A stretch of DNA of 64,000 bases from Natronococcus jeotgali DSM 18795. GTDB taxonomy: Archaea; Halobacteriota; Halobacteria; Halobacteriales; Natrialbaceae. Shown here in pieces: positions 8,508 to 16,267 of the stretch. The stretch covers positions 1 through 64,000 of the forward strand of contig NZ_AOIA01000166.1 in the NCBI RefSeq assembly GCF_000337695.1, given 5' to 3'. A program made the translations under genes and the position numbers. The number at the start of each line of letters is the position of its first letter. Position 1 is the stretch's first letter. The notes under the pieces were generated by a model, which was given only the letters and a program-made list of their open reading frames with translations, was not told the origin of the DNA and ran no database searches.

Positions 8508-9578
8508 CTACGGGTTCCGGGTCTCGAGCTCCTCGAGACAGTCCGCGACCGGCGCGAGCACCTCGTCGGCGATCGTGTAGGGGTCGGTCTCGCCGTCGGC
8601 GACCGCGGCCGCCAGCTCGTCGATCCCGCCGGCGTCCTCGAGCTCGTCCTCGAGCATCGCGTGGACGTCCTCCCGGAGCAGCGTTCGGATCTCCTCGGCG
8701 TAGCGCTGGCGGGCCTTCTCCGCGCTGGCGCCCGAACCGACGAGGAACTCCCGGTGGGCCGCGAGCTCGTCGATGAAGTCGTCGACGCCCGTGCCGTCGG
8801 TGGCGACGGTCTCGACGATCGGCGGGGTCCACTCGGTGGCGCCCTCGCGGGATTCCTGGGTCGCCACCGCGGAGCCGCCGCCGTCGGCTCCCGAGTCGGG
8901 ACCGTGGTGGCCGCCGCCGAACCCGCCTCCGGAGTCGAGTTCGATCATCTCCCGGAGCTCCTGGACGGTGCGGTCGGCGCCCGGACGGTCGGCCTTGTTG
9001 ACGACGAAGACGTCCGCGATCTCTAAGATGCCCGCCTTCAGCGTCTGGACGTCGTCGCCCGATCCCGGGGGAACGAGCACGGCGACCGTGTCGGCGGTGC
9101 GGACGATGTCGATCTCGTTTTGTCCGGCGCCGACGGTCTCGATGATGATCTTGTCCTTCCCGAAGGCGTCCATCGCCTTGACGGCGTCCGCCGTCGCCGT
9201 CGAGAGCCCGCCCAGGGTGCCGCGGGCGCTCATCGAGCGCACGAAGACGTCCATGTCGCCGACCGTCGAGGCCATCCGGATGCGATCGCCGAGCACCGCC
9301 CCGCCCGTAAACGGCGAGGACGGATCGATGGCGATGACCCCGACGGTCTCGCCGCGCTCGCGGTAGGTCTCGGCGAGCTTGTCGACCAGCGTCGACTTCC
9401 CCGCGCCGGGGCTGCCGGTGATTCCGATCACCTCGGCCTCGCCCGTGTGGGCGTACAGCTCGGAGATCAGCTCCCGGTAGCCCGGCGAGCGGTTCTCGAT
9501 CCGCGAGATGACCCGCGCCAGCGCCCGGTGTCTCCCCTCGAGCAGCTCCGCCAGCAGCGTCTCGTCGTCGTCGTTCAT
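8508..9578 (-). CDS. meaB: MeaB/ArgK-type P-loop GTPase, methylmalonyl-CoA mutase chaperone
   Basis: A 356-residue G3E-type GTPase that loads and protects B12 on methylmalonyl-CoA mutase. Walker A is GITGSPGAGKSTL near residue 52-64; IAIDPSSPFTGGAVLGDRIRM, IIETVGAGQNE and VVNKADRPGADR are the switch and base-recognition blocks typical of MeaB/MMAA. A Gly/His/Asp-rich loop near residues 205-235 looks like a lineage-specific insertion. The start overlaps the stop of the B12-binding subunit gene (ATGA), which strongly supports the function. The large catalytic mutase subunit is not in this window. Confidence 0.93.
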   Translation of the reverse strand: MNDDDETLLAELLEGRHRALARVISRIENRSPGYRELISELYAHTGEAEVIGITGSPGAGKSTLVDKLAETYRERGETVGVIAIDPSSPFTGGAVLGDRIRMASTVGDMDVFVRSMSARGTLGGLSTATADAVKAMDAFGKDKIIIETVGAGQNEIDIVRTADTVAVLVPPGSGDDVQTLKAGILEIADVFVVNKADRPGADRTVQELREMIELDSGGGFGGGHHGPDSGADGGGSAVATQESREGATEWTPPIVETVATDGTGVDDFIDELAAHREFLVGSGASAEKARQRYAEEIRTLLREDVHAMLEDELEDAGGIDELAAAVADGETDPYTIADEVLAPVADCLEELETRNP

Positions 9579-9991
9579 CGGTCGGGCGCGTTCTCGCGGA
9601 CGAACTCGATGGTCTCTTCGATCGACGTCCCGGGACCGAAGATGGCCGAGACGCCCTGCGTTTCGAGTTCGGGGCGGTCCTCCTCGGGGATCACGCCGCC
9701 GACGAGCACGAGGGTGTCCTCCGCGGCGCCGTACTCCTCGAGGCCGTCCATGATCTTCGGGACGAGCGTGTCGTGGGCGCCCGAGAGGATCGAGATCCCC
9801 AGCACGTCGACGTCCTCCTGGACCGCCGCCTGGACGATCTCCTCGGGGGCCTTGTGCAGCCCCGAGTAGATCACCTCGAACCCGGCGTCGCGGAACGCGC
9901 GTGCGATCACGTGCGCGCCGCGGTCGTGACCGTCGAGGCCGACCTTCGCAACCAGACACCGGATCGACTCCTGCTCCTGTTCGCTGCTCAT
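9575..9991 (-). CDS. Methylmalonyl-CoA mutase, B12-binding subunit
   Basis: A 138-residue stand-alone cobalamin-binding domain of methylmalonyl-CoA mutase. The lower-ligand motif DxHxxG is seen as GLDGHDRGA near residues 19-27, followed by ISILSGAHDT and VGGVIPEED of the B12-binding Rossmann fold. In archaea the mutase is split into a catalytic subunit and this small subunit. The ATG at 9991 is used because the domain begins 11 residues later. It is co-transcribed with meaB (4-nt overlap). Confidence 0.93.
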   Translation of the reverse strand: MSSEQEQESIRCLVAKVGLDGHDRGAHVIARAFRDAGFEVIYSGLHKAPEEIVQAAVQEDVDVLGISILSGAHDTLVPKIMDGLEEYGAAEDTLVLVGGVIPEEDRPELETQGVSAIFGPGTSIEETIEFVRENAPDR

Positions 9992-10221
9992 ACCCTCACC
10001 TTCCCGATCCGACTGTTTGACTTTAACGGAAGTTCCTGCAGATTTCGCCGCCCACACGCGAGCGACTCGCGCGGCTCGAAAATCGGACCGCCGGGTCGAC
10101 GCCGAGCGCGACGGAATCCGAGGCCGTGGGAACAATTAGCATTCGAAACCAAAGGCCTAAGAGCGAAACCGGCTTACATTCACCCAATGACTATCGTACA
10201 TCTATTGCGGAGGGATCTCTC

Positions 10222-10893
10222 ATGGGCGTTGAAATAAAAGAAACCAGAGTAACCGACGCCGAGTTCGAGGAGATGCGGGAGTTCGTCTTCGAGTACCTCG
10301 CCGCCAGCGTCGAGAAAGAAGAGGAGGGCGGTCGGATGCGCTGGTACCCCTGGCACTCCGCGGAGTACCGGCACAACCACATCCTCAACGTCGTCGACCT
10401 CGCCGAGGAGATCGCGCGCAAGGAGGGTGCCGACGTCGACATCACCCGCGTCGCCGCGGTCTTTCACGACGTCGCCAAACTCGAGACCGACCAGGATCTC
10501 CACCCCGAAGCCGGCGCCCGCGTCGCCCGGGAGTACCTCGAGTCCCGCGCGGAGTTCCCCGACTCGTTTATCGACCAGGTGTGTCGCGCCGTCGAGCAAC
10601 ACGCCTACCAGGGCGACCTGACCGACCTCTCCCTCGAGACCCAGTGTCTCATCGAGGCCGACCTGCTCGACAAGATCGGCGCCAACGGCACCGCACTCAT
10701 GCTGTTGCGGATGGGCTACGAGGCCCGGACCCACATGGACACCGACGAGATGGTCGACCGCGTCCTCGAGCGCGGGTACGACGCCGCCTCGCGGGTACAG
10801 AGCGACACCGCCGAGGGGATCGCCCACCAGCGGCTCAAGCGCGTCAAGTGGTTCCGCGAGTGGCTCGAGGACGAGATCGCGGCGATGGGCTGA
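10222..10893 (+). CDS. HD-domain phosphohydrolase
   Basis: A 223-residue HD-superfamily metal-dependent phosphohydrolase. Metal ligands: His in YRHNHILNVV near residue 54, the HD pair in VFHDVAKLE near residue 82, a His in EQHAY near 124 and an Asp in EADLLDKIG. The ATG at 10222 follows a GGAGG Shine-Dalgarno site at 10209-10213 and is preferred over the upstream starts at 10126 and 10187, whose codons look non-coding. The substrate, possibly a nucleotide, is unknown. Confidence 0.85.
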   Translation: MGVEIKETRVTDAEFEEMREFVFEYLAASVEKEEEGGRMRWYPWHSAEYRHNHILNVVDLAEEIARKEGADVDITRVAAVFHDVAKLETDQDLHPEAGARVAREYLESRAEFPDSFIDQVCRAVEQHAYQGDLTDLSLETQCLIEADLLDKIGANGTALMLLRMGYEARTHMDTDEMVDRVLERGYDAASRVQSDTAEGIAHQRLKRVKWFREWLEDEIAAMG

Positions 10894-10933
10894 GACGGCG
10901 GCGACCGCCGGACAGCGTTTCGCGCGTCGCGAG

Positions 10934-11608
10934 TCAGACGATACCCGCCGCCCCCACCGCGAGGAAGACGACGCCAAAGCCCGCCAGGACCAGCGCGCTG
11001 CCCGCGGCGACGATCGGCGCCAGCGCGTCGACGCGCCGTCCGGCCGACGCCAGCCCGGCCGGGTAGGCGACGATCCAGAGCGCGATCCCGCCGAAGAAGC
11101 CGACGAGCAGCGCCGGCGACCCGGTCTCGACGACGAGCGCTCCCTCGAGCGCGGCGCCGACGGCCGGGACGTGCGCGAGCACGTCCAGCGTCCCCGGCCG
11201 CAACAGGCCGACGCCGGCGGTGAGCCAGAATCCGATCTGGTAGGGGTTGGTCAGCGACAGCGCGAACGTCTTGCGGAATCCGGTCGAGGCCCCGCGGCCG
11301 CCGTCGGTAAAGGAGTTCGCGGCCCGGGCCTCCCGCACCGCGCCGACGGCGAAGTAACACATGAGCACCCCGCCGAACAGGTAGAGGACGGGACGGGCCA
11401 GCGGGTAGCGATCGATCACCGCGACGACCCCGGCCAGCGTCAGGACGAAAAAGAGGACGTCGGCCAGCATCGCGCCCAGTCCCGCGCGGAACCCGGCCGT
11501 CCACCCGCGGACGACGCTCTCCTCGGCGATAATCGCGTTCATCGGGCCGGGGGGCGCCGCGAGCGCGATGCCGAAGACGACCCCGGCGAGTACGGTTGCA
11601 ACTGACAC
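10934..11608 (-). CDS. LysE/RhtB-family exporter
   Basis: A 224-residue membrane protein with about six hydrophobic segments. The N-terminus (TVLAGVVFGIALAAPPGPM) contains the APPGP(M/N) motif typical of LysE/RhtB amino-acid exporters, and SLTNPYQIGFW is the conserved NP motif in the middle. The likely start is the GTG at 11608, since codons upstream are arginine-rich. The substrate is probably an amino acid or a related metabolite. Confidence 0.82.
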   Translation of the reverse strand: MSVATVLAGVVFGIALAAPPGPMNAIIAEESVVRGWTAGFRAGLGAMLADVLFFVLTLAGVVAVIDRYPLARPVLYLFGGVLMCYFAVGAVREARAANSFTDGGRGASTGFRKTFALSLTNPYQIGFWLTAGVGLLRPGTLDVLAHVPAVGAALEGALVVETGSPALLVGFFGGIALWIVAYPAGLASAGRRVDALAPIVAAGSALVLAGFGVVFLAVGAAGIV

Positions 11609-11658
11609 GGTCTGGTCTCGAATCCGCGGCCGACCGTGAAAAGCGTCGCGTTCGACGC

Positions 11659-11805
11659 TTACTCGAGGGCGACGGGAACGATCCGACAACCGCACGGCGA
11701 AACCACTCCGTCGGTCGGTCCGGTCAGAGTCACCGTCGCGATCGGCCGCCCGCAGACGGGACAGTCGGGAAGCGTCGACGCCGCGTCCGGTCCGTCTCGG
11801 GTCAT
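11659..11805 (-). CDS. 48-residue zinc-ribbon microprotein
   Basis: ATG at 11805 to TAA at 11659. The product has CPVCGRP near residues 15-21 and CGC near 38-40, four cysteines in two knuckles as in the many small CPxCG zinc proteins of haloarchaea. GC at third codon positions is high throughout. Co-directional with the LysE gene, 50 bp upstream of its start. Function unknown; such proteins are thought to bind nucleic acid or protein. Confidence 0.65.
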   Translation of the reverse strand: MTRDGPDAASTLPDCPVCGRPIATVTLTGPTDGVVSPCGCRIVPVALE

Positions 11806-12018
11806 CGTCGCCCCCGTTCCGGCGCGGGCGGTCGCCGCGGAGGTGGCCTCGAGCGCGTCGTGGGATCGCGTATCATGGCTGGAATCGGGCTCGAGTCGGC
11901 ACTCGGTTCGACGTTCGCCCGCAGCGGGTTATTTCTACTGGCCATTATCAGCGGTTGGGTCTCGCCGACGCGAACCGACCGCCCCTCGGTTCTTTGTCGT
12001 CGGCGTGGTACGGACGGT

Positions 12019-12093
12019 ATGGCTAGACGTCGCAACCGCGCGCCGACGGCCGGCATCGACCGACGGAATCGGACGGGGGACCGATGGGAGTGA
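12019..12093 (+). CDS. Possible 24-residue upstream ORF overlapping the lipoprotein start
   Basis: ATG at 12019 runs 24 codons to a TGA at 12091-12093 and overlaps the ATG of the next gene (12084) by 10 nt. The peptide is Arg-rich (MARRRNRAPTAGIDRRN...). No Shine-Dalgarno site or TATA box at the right distance was seen, so this is weak by itself; it is listed because three other genes here have a similar short ORF. Confidence 0.2.
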   Translation: MARRRNRAPTAGIDRRNRTGDRWE

Positions 12094-12716
12094 AACGGCG
12101 CCCCCTGCTCGCGCTCGGCTGTACGAGCGCGCTCGTCGGCTGTCTCGACGGCGGCGAGAACGGCGGCGAGAGCGACGGCGACGCGGCGCCGAACGGAGAC
12201 GCCGCGTCACCCCCGTTCGAGTTGCGGACGGTCGACGCGCCGGGCAGCGAGGACGGCGCGGCGACCGTTCCGGGCGCGGGGCAGGTGACGTTTCTCAACC
12301 CGACGCGGACGCTGTGTCCCACCAGTGAGGGGCTGATCGGAACGATCGGCGACGCCAGAGCCGAACTCGAGTCGCGGTACGAGGTCGGCCCGGACGGCGA
12401 CGTCCGGTTCGTCTCGCTGGTCGACCCCCGATCTGGTCCCGACCCCACGCCGGAGGAGCTGGGCGAGTGGTGGGTCGAACACGGCGGCGAGTGGACGATC
12501 GGCATCGACGAGGACGGATCGATCAACGACCACTACGAGGTCAGCGGGTTTCCGACGGTGCTGGCCCTCGACGCCGACGGCGAGGCCCACTGGCGCGACA
12601 CCGGCGGCACCGGCTCGAGCAACATGGTCGACGGGATCGAGCGCGCGCTCGAGGCCGAGCCCGAGACGCCGGCTCCCCGAACCGAGGACGACGGCGCGAA
12701 CGAGTCGGCGGACTGA
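12084..12716 (+). CDS. Thioredoxin-like lipoprotein with degenerate active site
   Basis: A 210-residue secreted lipoprotein. The N-terminus (VKRRPLLALGCTSALVGCLDGG) has a lipobox ending in Cys, so it is probably exported by Tat or Sec and lipid-anchored, with an acidic low-complexity linker after it. The rest is a thioredoxin/TlpA-like fold: VTFLNPTRTLCPTSEG marks the active-site position, but only the first Cys remains (CPTS instead of CxxC). VSGFPTVLALDADG carries the cis-Pro and HWRDTGG the C-terminal strand. It is paralogous to the next gene, which keeps CGNC. Redox cycling as a classical disulfide reductase is unlikely. Confidence 0.78.
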   Translation: MGVKRRPLLALGCTSALVGCLDGGENGGESDGDAAPNGDAASPPFELRTVDAPGSEDGAATVPGAGQVTFLNPTRTLCPTSEGLIGTIGDARAELESRYEVGPDGDVRFVSLVDPRSGPDPTPEELGEWWVEHGGEWTIGIDEDGSINDHYEVSGFPTVLALDADGEAHWRDTGGTGSSNMVDGIERALEAEPETPAPRTEDDGANESAD

Positions 12717-12759
12717 TCGAACCGGAGAACCCTTTTCGGTCCGACCCGTAGGGAGGCGT

Positions 12760-12828
12760 ATGAACTCGGATCGCGTCCGTCGACCGATCGCGGGCCGCGC
12801 TCGCTCTCGAGGGGTGACCGCCCGGTGA
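12760..12828 (+). CDS. Possible 22-residue coupling ORF before the second thioredoxin-like gene
   Basis: GGAGG at 12752-12756 lies 3 nt before an ATG at 12760. The ORF is 22 codons (Arg-rich) and its TGA overlaps the GTG start of the next gene (GTGA, 12825-12828). The Shine-Dalgarno site belongs to this ORF rather than to the GTG, so ribosomes would load here and reach the GTG by coupling. It could also be the eroded start of a larger lost gene. Confidence 0.35.
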   Translation: MNSDRVRRPIAGRARSRGVTAR

Positions 12829-13496
12829 GACGACGCGACGTCGTCGCCGGGATCGGCAGTCTCGGCGCGCTCGCGGGCGCGGGGTCGGTCGTGCGCTACG
12901 GCCTCCCGTCGATCGACGGCGGTACGGCCGCCGCGGACGGCGACGAGACTGAGGACGAGGTCGAGGAGTGGCCGATGGAGGTCGAGACGATCGAGGCCCG
13001 GGGGAGCGAGGCGGGAACGATGACCGTCCCCTCCGAGAACGTCATGGTGCTCATGTTCTTCGTCAACGGCTGTGGCAACTGCCAGGCCCAGACGGGACGG
13101 GTCGCCGACGCCAGGGCCCAACTCCGGGACGATCACGGCGATGCGGTCAGCTTCCTGTCGCTGACCTACGACTCCAGGGAACAGATTCCGCCCGACGAGC
13201 TCCGCGAGTGGTGGGAGACCCACGGCGGGAACGGCTACCTGAGCTACGACGCCGCCGACCCGATGCACGAGTACGCCGCGGTCGGCTACCCCGTCACGAT
13301 CGTCATCGACCCCGACGGCGAGGAACACTGGCGGGACACGGGGATCACCGACGGCAGCCGGATCGTCTCGGCGGTCGAGGACGCGCTCGAGGCGACGGCC
13401 GACGCGGAAAACGAATCCGCCGAAAACGGGACGGACGGAGCGGGCGAACCCGGCGCCGACGGGACCGCGGAAAACGGCTCCGACGGCGCGAACTGA
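12825..13496 (+). CDS. Secreted thioredoxin-like protein (TlpA-type) with CGNC
   Basis: A 223-residue protein with a Tat-like signal (MRRRDVVAGIGSLGALAGAGS; twin Arg then a hydrophobic stretch) and no lipobox Cys. The thioredoxin-like domain has MFFVNGCGNCQAQTG near residues 76-90 with an intact CxxC, and AVGYPVTIVIDPDG carries the cis-Pro. The C-terminus is a low-complexity Asp/Gly/Asn/Glu tail. It is a tandem paralogue of the upstream lipoprotein. The predicted role is extracytoplasmic thiol-disulfide exchange. The GTG start is supported by the position of the signal peptide. Confidence 0.8.
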   Translation: MRRRDVVAGIGSLGALAGAGSVVRYGLPSIDGGTAAADGDETEDEVEEWPMEVETIEARGSEAGTMTVPSENVMVLMFFVNGCGNCQAQTGRVADARAQLRDDHGDAVSFLSLTYDSREQIPPDELREWWETHGGNGYLSYDAADPMHEYAAVGYPVTIVIDPDGEEHWRDTGITDGSRIVSAVEDALEATADAENESAENGTDGAGEPGADGTAENGSDGAN

Positions 13497-13529
13497 TCGC
13501 CTCGAGCGGTCGAGCGAAGCGAGCCGGGG

Positions 13530-16058
13530 CTACGCCTCGGCCTGCCAGCTGCGGACGCGGTCGGCGCTGACGCCGTCGACGTCGTCGGCGACCGCGTCGG
13601 GGTCGGCGTCGGTCAGGTCCTCGAGGCTCTCGATGCCCGCGTCCTCGAGTTTCGCGGCGGTCTTGGCCCCGACGCCCTCGAGGCTCTCGAGGGCGGAGCC
13701 GTTCTCGCGGGCCTGGAACTCCCGGTAGTTACAGATCGGACAGCCGAGCTCCCAGGGCTCGTCGCCGCTGTGGACCACGAGTTCGGGGAGGGCGTGGTCG
13801 TCGCAGCGCTCGTCGGTGACCTCGATCTCGCCGCGGCGGGGCAGGGGCAGCGAGTACTCGCAGTCGGGATAGCGCGTACAGCCCACGAGCCGGGAGCCGT
13901 TCCGGAGGGTCTTGATCGCGAGCTCCCCGCCGTGTTCGGCGCCGCAGTCCGGACACTCGCCCAGAACGGGGCCCTCCCCGGCGTCCTCGGCCTTACACAG
14001 CGGACAGCCGTGGACGAACGTCTGACGGCCCGCGAGCATCTTCACCTCGTTGAGCCCGTGCTCGTCGCACTCCGCGTCCATGATCAGCGGTTTGCCCGTC
14101 GAGGGCAGCGGCAGCGTGTACTCGCAGTCGGGGTAGCCGTCGCAGCCGATGAAGTAGGAGCCGTGGCGGCTCTGGCGCACGAGCAGGTCCTCGCCGCAGT
14201 CGGGACAGGGACCCAGCCGCTTGTCGTCTTTGAGCGACTTCCGGAGGTGGTCGCCGATCTCCTCGCGCGAATCCGCGAGGTTCGCGAAGATCTCCTCGAG
14301 CATCTCCCGGGAGTCGTCGGTCACGTCCTCGAGGTCGGCCTCGCCGGAGGCGATGGCGTCCATGTCGGCCTCGAGCTGGGCGGTCATCCCCTCGCTGACG
14401 ACCCGGTCGGCGTAGTTCTCGGCGGCGTCGACGACCGCCATCGCCAGTCTGGTCGGACGGGGCGGATCGCTCTCGATGTAGCCCCGATCGTACAGTTTCT
14501 CGAGGGTATTGTGGCGGGTCGACTTCGTTCCCAGCCCCAGATCCTCCATGGTCTCGATCAGCCGCGACTGGCCGTACCGGCGGGGCGGCTGGGTCTCCTT
14601 TTCCTCGAGTTCGACGTCCTCGATCGCCAGCTTCTCGTCGGTCTCGACGTCGGGGACGTAGTTCTCCGAGGTGTTGAAGTAGGGGTAGACGTCGTGGTAG
14701 CCCGGCTCGACCAGACGCTTGCCGTTTGCCTTCAGGCGGGCGTCGTCGACCTCGGCGACGACCTTGAGGTGCTCCCACTCCGCGGGGTCGGCGACGGTCG
14801 CGTAGAACCGGCGGACGACCAGTTCGTAGAGCTCCCACTCGTCGTCGTCGACGTCTCCGCCGCGGGTCGGGATCTCACCCGTCGGATGGATCGGCGGGTG
14901 GTCGGTCGTCTCCTCGTCGCCCTCCGTCGGGCGGATCTCGTCGGCCTCGAGCAGGGCGTCGGCGGCGTCGCCCAGCTCCGAGTGGTCGACGAACGCCTCG
15001 AGCAGCTCCTCGGGATCGAGGTCGTCGGGGTAGACGGTGTTGTCGGTTCGGGGGTAGGTGATGTAGCCGGCGGTGTAGAGGTCCTCGGCGATCGACATCG
15101 CCCGCTTGGCCGAGTAGCCGATCGCGCTGGCCGCGCGGATGAACTGGGTCGTGTTGAACGGGGCGGGCGGGGCGTCGGTCCGGGTGCGGCGGTTGACGTC
15201 GACGACCGTCGCCGCGTCGCGACTCGAGAGGGTCTCGTAGACCTCGTCGGCCTGGGCTTCCTCCCAGACGCGCTCGGCCTCGTTGTCGTCCTCGTCGCGG
15301 TAGAAGTACTGGGCCTCGAAGGTCGTCTCGTCGTCTCGCGGTTGCTCACCGCTCGACGTTTCCGAGGCGCGTTGCGCCTCGCTCTTTTTCAGGTCGGCGA
15401 ACAGCTCCCAGTAGGTCTCGGGATCGAACGCCTCGATCTCCCGCTCGCGGTCGACGATCAGCTTCAGCGTCGGCGACTGGACCCGCCCGACCGAGATGAA
15501 GTCGTCCCCGAGCTGGCCGGCCGACAGCGAGAGGAATCGCGTGAGCGCAGCGCCCCAGATCAGGTCGATGATCTGGCGGGCCTCGCCCGCGGCCGCGAGG
15601 TCGAAATCGAGCTCGTCGGGCTCCTCGAAGGCGCTTTTGACCTCGTTCTCGGTGATCGAGGAAAAGCGCACCCGGCGGATGGGGACGTCCGCGTCGACCT
15701 CGCGGACGATGTCGTAGGCCTCCTTCCCGATGAGCTCGCCCTCGCGGTCGTAGTCGGTCGCGATCGCGACCCGTTCGGCTCGGCGCGCGAGGATCCGCAG
15801 GGTGGCGACGATGTCCTCTTTCGTCGCGGTCTTTTCGACCTCCGCGTCGATGAGCTCGACGGGCTCGACGTCCCGCCAGTCCGAGTACTCCGCGGGGAAG
15901 TCGACGCCGACGACGTGGCCCGACAGCCCCACGCAGCGCTTGCCGCCCCACTCGTAGACGTTGACGCCGTTCTCGCGAGTCGAGTCGTAGGTGCCGCCGG
16001 AGAGGATGTCGGCGATCCGTCGAGCGGCGTTGTCCTTCTCGGTGATTATCAGTTCCAC
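13530..16058 (-). CDS. topA: DNA topoisomerase I (type IA)
   Basis: An 842-residue type IA topoisomerase that relaxes negative supercoils. The N-terminal TOPRIM domain has IITEKDNAARRIA and ATDYDREGELIG (DxD Mg site). The catalytic Tyr is in YITYPRTDNT near residue 335. Three Zn-ribbon modules follow (CPDCGEDLL..., CPLC...CPDCG, CPIC). The C-terminus ends in a helix-hairpin-helix region (LESLEGVGAKTAAKLEDAG), an extra DNA-binding element. The start is GTG at 16058, fixed by GAGGTGATC at 16063-16071, a 9-nt match to the anti-Shine-Dalgarno, 4 nt upstream. Residues about 225-243 are a hairpin-bearing insertion within the conserved core. It is co-directional with the GH97 gene upstream but probably has its own promoter. 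Confidence 0.95.
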   Translation of the reverse strand: MELIITEKDNAARRIADILSGGTYDSTRENGVNVYEWGGKRCVGLSGHVVGVDFPAEYSDWRDVEPVELIDAEVEKTATKEDIVATLRILARRAERVAIATDYDREGELIGKEAYDIVREVDADVPIRRVRFSSITENEVKSAFEEPDELDFDLAAAGEARQIIDLIWGAALTRFLSLSAGQLGDDFISVGRVQSPTLKLIVDREREIEAFDPETYWELFADLKKSEAQRASETSSGEQPRDDETTFEAQYFYRDEDDNEAERVWEEAQADEVYETLSSRDAATVVDVNRRTRTDAPPAPFNTTQFIRAASAIGYSAKRAMSIAEDLYTAGYITYPRTDNTVYPDDLDPEELLEAFVDHSELGDAADALLEADEIRPTEGDEETTDHPPIHPTGEIPTRGGDVDDDEWELYELVVRRFYATVADPAEWEHLKVVAEVDDARLKANGKRLVEPGYHDVYPYFNTSENYVPDVETDEKLAIEDVELEEKETQPPRRYGQSRLIETMEDLGLGTKSTRHNTLEKLYDRGYIESDPPRPTRLAMAVVDAAENYADRVVSEGMTAQLEADMDAIASGEADLEDVTDDSREMLEEIFANLADSREEIGDHLRKSLKDDKRLGPCPDCGEDLLVRQSRHGSYFIGCDGYPDCEYTLPLPSTGKPLIMDAECDEHGLNEVKMLAGRQTFVHGCPLCKAEDAGEGPVLGECPDCGAEHGGELAIKTLRNGSRLVGCTRYPDCEYSLPLPRRGEIEVTDERCDDHALPELVVHSGDEPWELGCPICNYREFQARENGSALESLEGVGAKTAAKLEDAGIESLEDLTDADPDAVADDVDGVSADRVRSWQAEA
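15338..15381. repeat. In-frame double-hairpin insertion in topA
   Basis: Hairpin 15363-15381 has arms CGAGGCGC/GCGCCTCG around a GTT loop. A second inverted repeat at 15338-15352 has arms GCGGT/ACCGC around a 5-nt loop. Together they encode roughly KSEAQRASETSSGEQPRD, a low-complexity stretch within the TopA core between the conserved ELFADL and TFEAQYFYRDED. It looks like a palindromic element inserted without breaking the frame. Confidence 0.6.
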
Positions 16059-16111
16059 CGTCGATCACCTCGCGGCTCGGGCGACGGCTCCGGAGCGACG
16101 GTCGCGGTCAT
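16049..16111 (-). CDS. Leaderless 20-residue upstream ORF overlapping topA start
   Basis: ATG at 16111, 20 codons (MTATVAPEPSPEPRGDRRWN), TGA at 16049-16051, overlapping the topA GTG (16058) by 10 nt in another frame. The TATA-like GCGTTATCAG (16133-16142) is centred about 26 bp before the ATG, so the transcript should start at or next to it. The topA Shine-Dalgarno (16063-16071) lies within this ORF. The peptide may couple or throttle topA translation. Confidence 0.42.
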   Translation of the reverse strand: MTATVAPEPSPEPRGDRRWN

Positions 16112-16132
16112 GATCGCCCGGTACGGCTGAGG

Positions 16133-16142
16133 ATCTGATAAC
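16133..16142 (-). promoter_or_regulatory. TATA box for topA transcript
   Basis: On the minus strand this reads GCGTTATCAG. Its distance predicts a transcription start near 16111, at the ATG of the upstream ORF. Confidence 0.45.
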
Positions 16143-16267
16143 GCTTTCGGCGAAACCCGCAGCCAGCGCGGGTGTGCGTGCGGTACGCGGGCGTTTGCGC
16201 TCGCGCGCGGGGAGGTGTGTGCGCGGCGAACCGGCGACGAACGGGTTCCGCGTCGCGATCGCTCGCG

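Noticed and set aside
13770-16130. A 786-codon open frame opposite topA
   Set aside because: Same kind of antisense shadow; topA is certain from its motifs.
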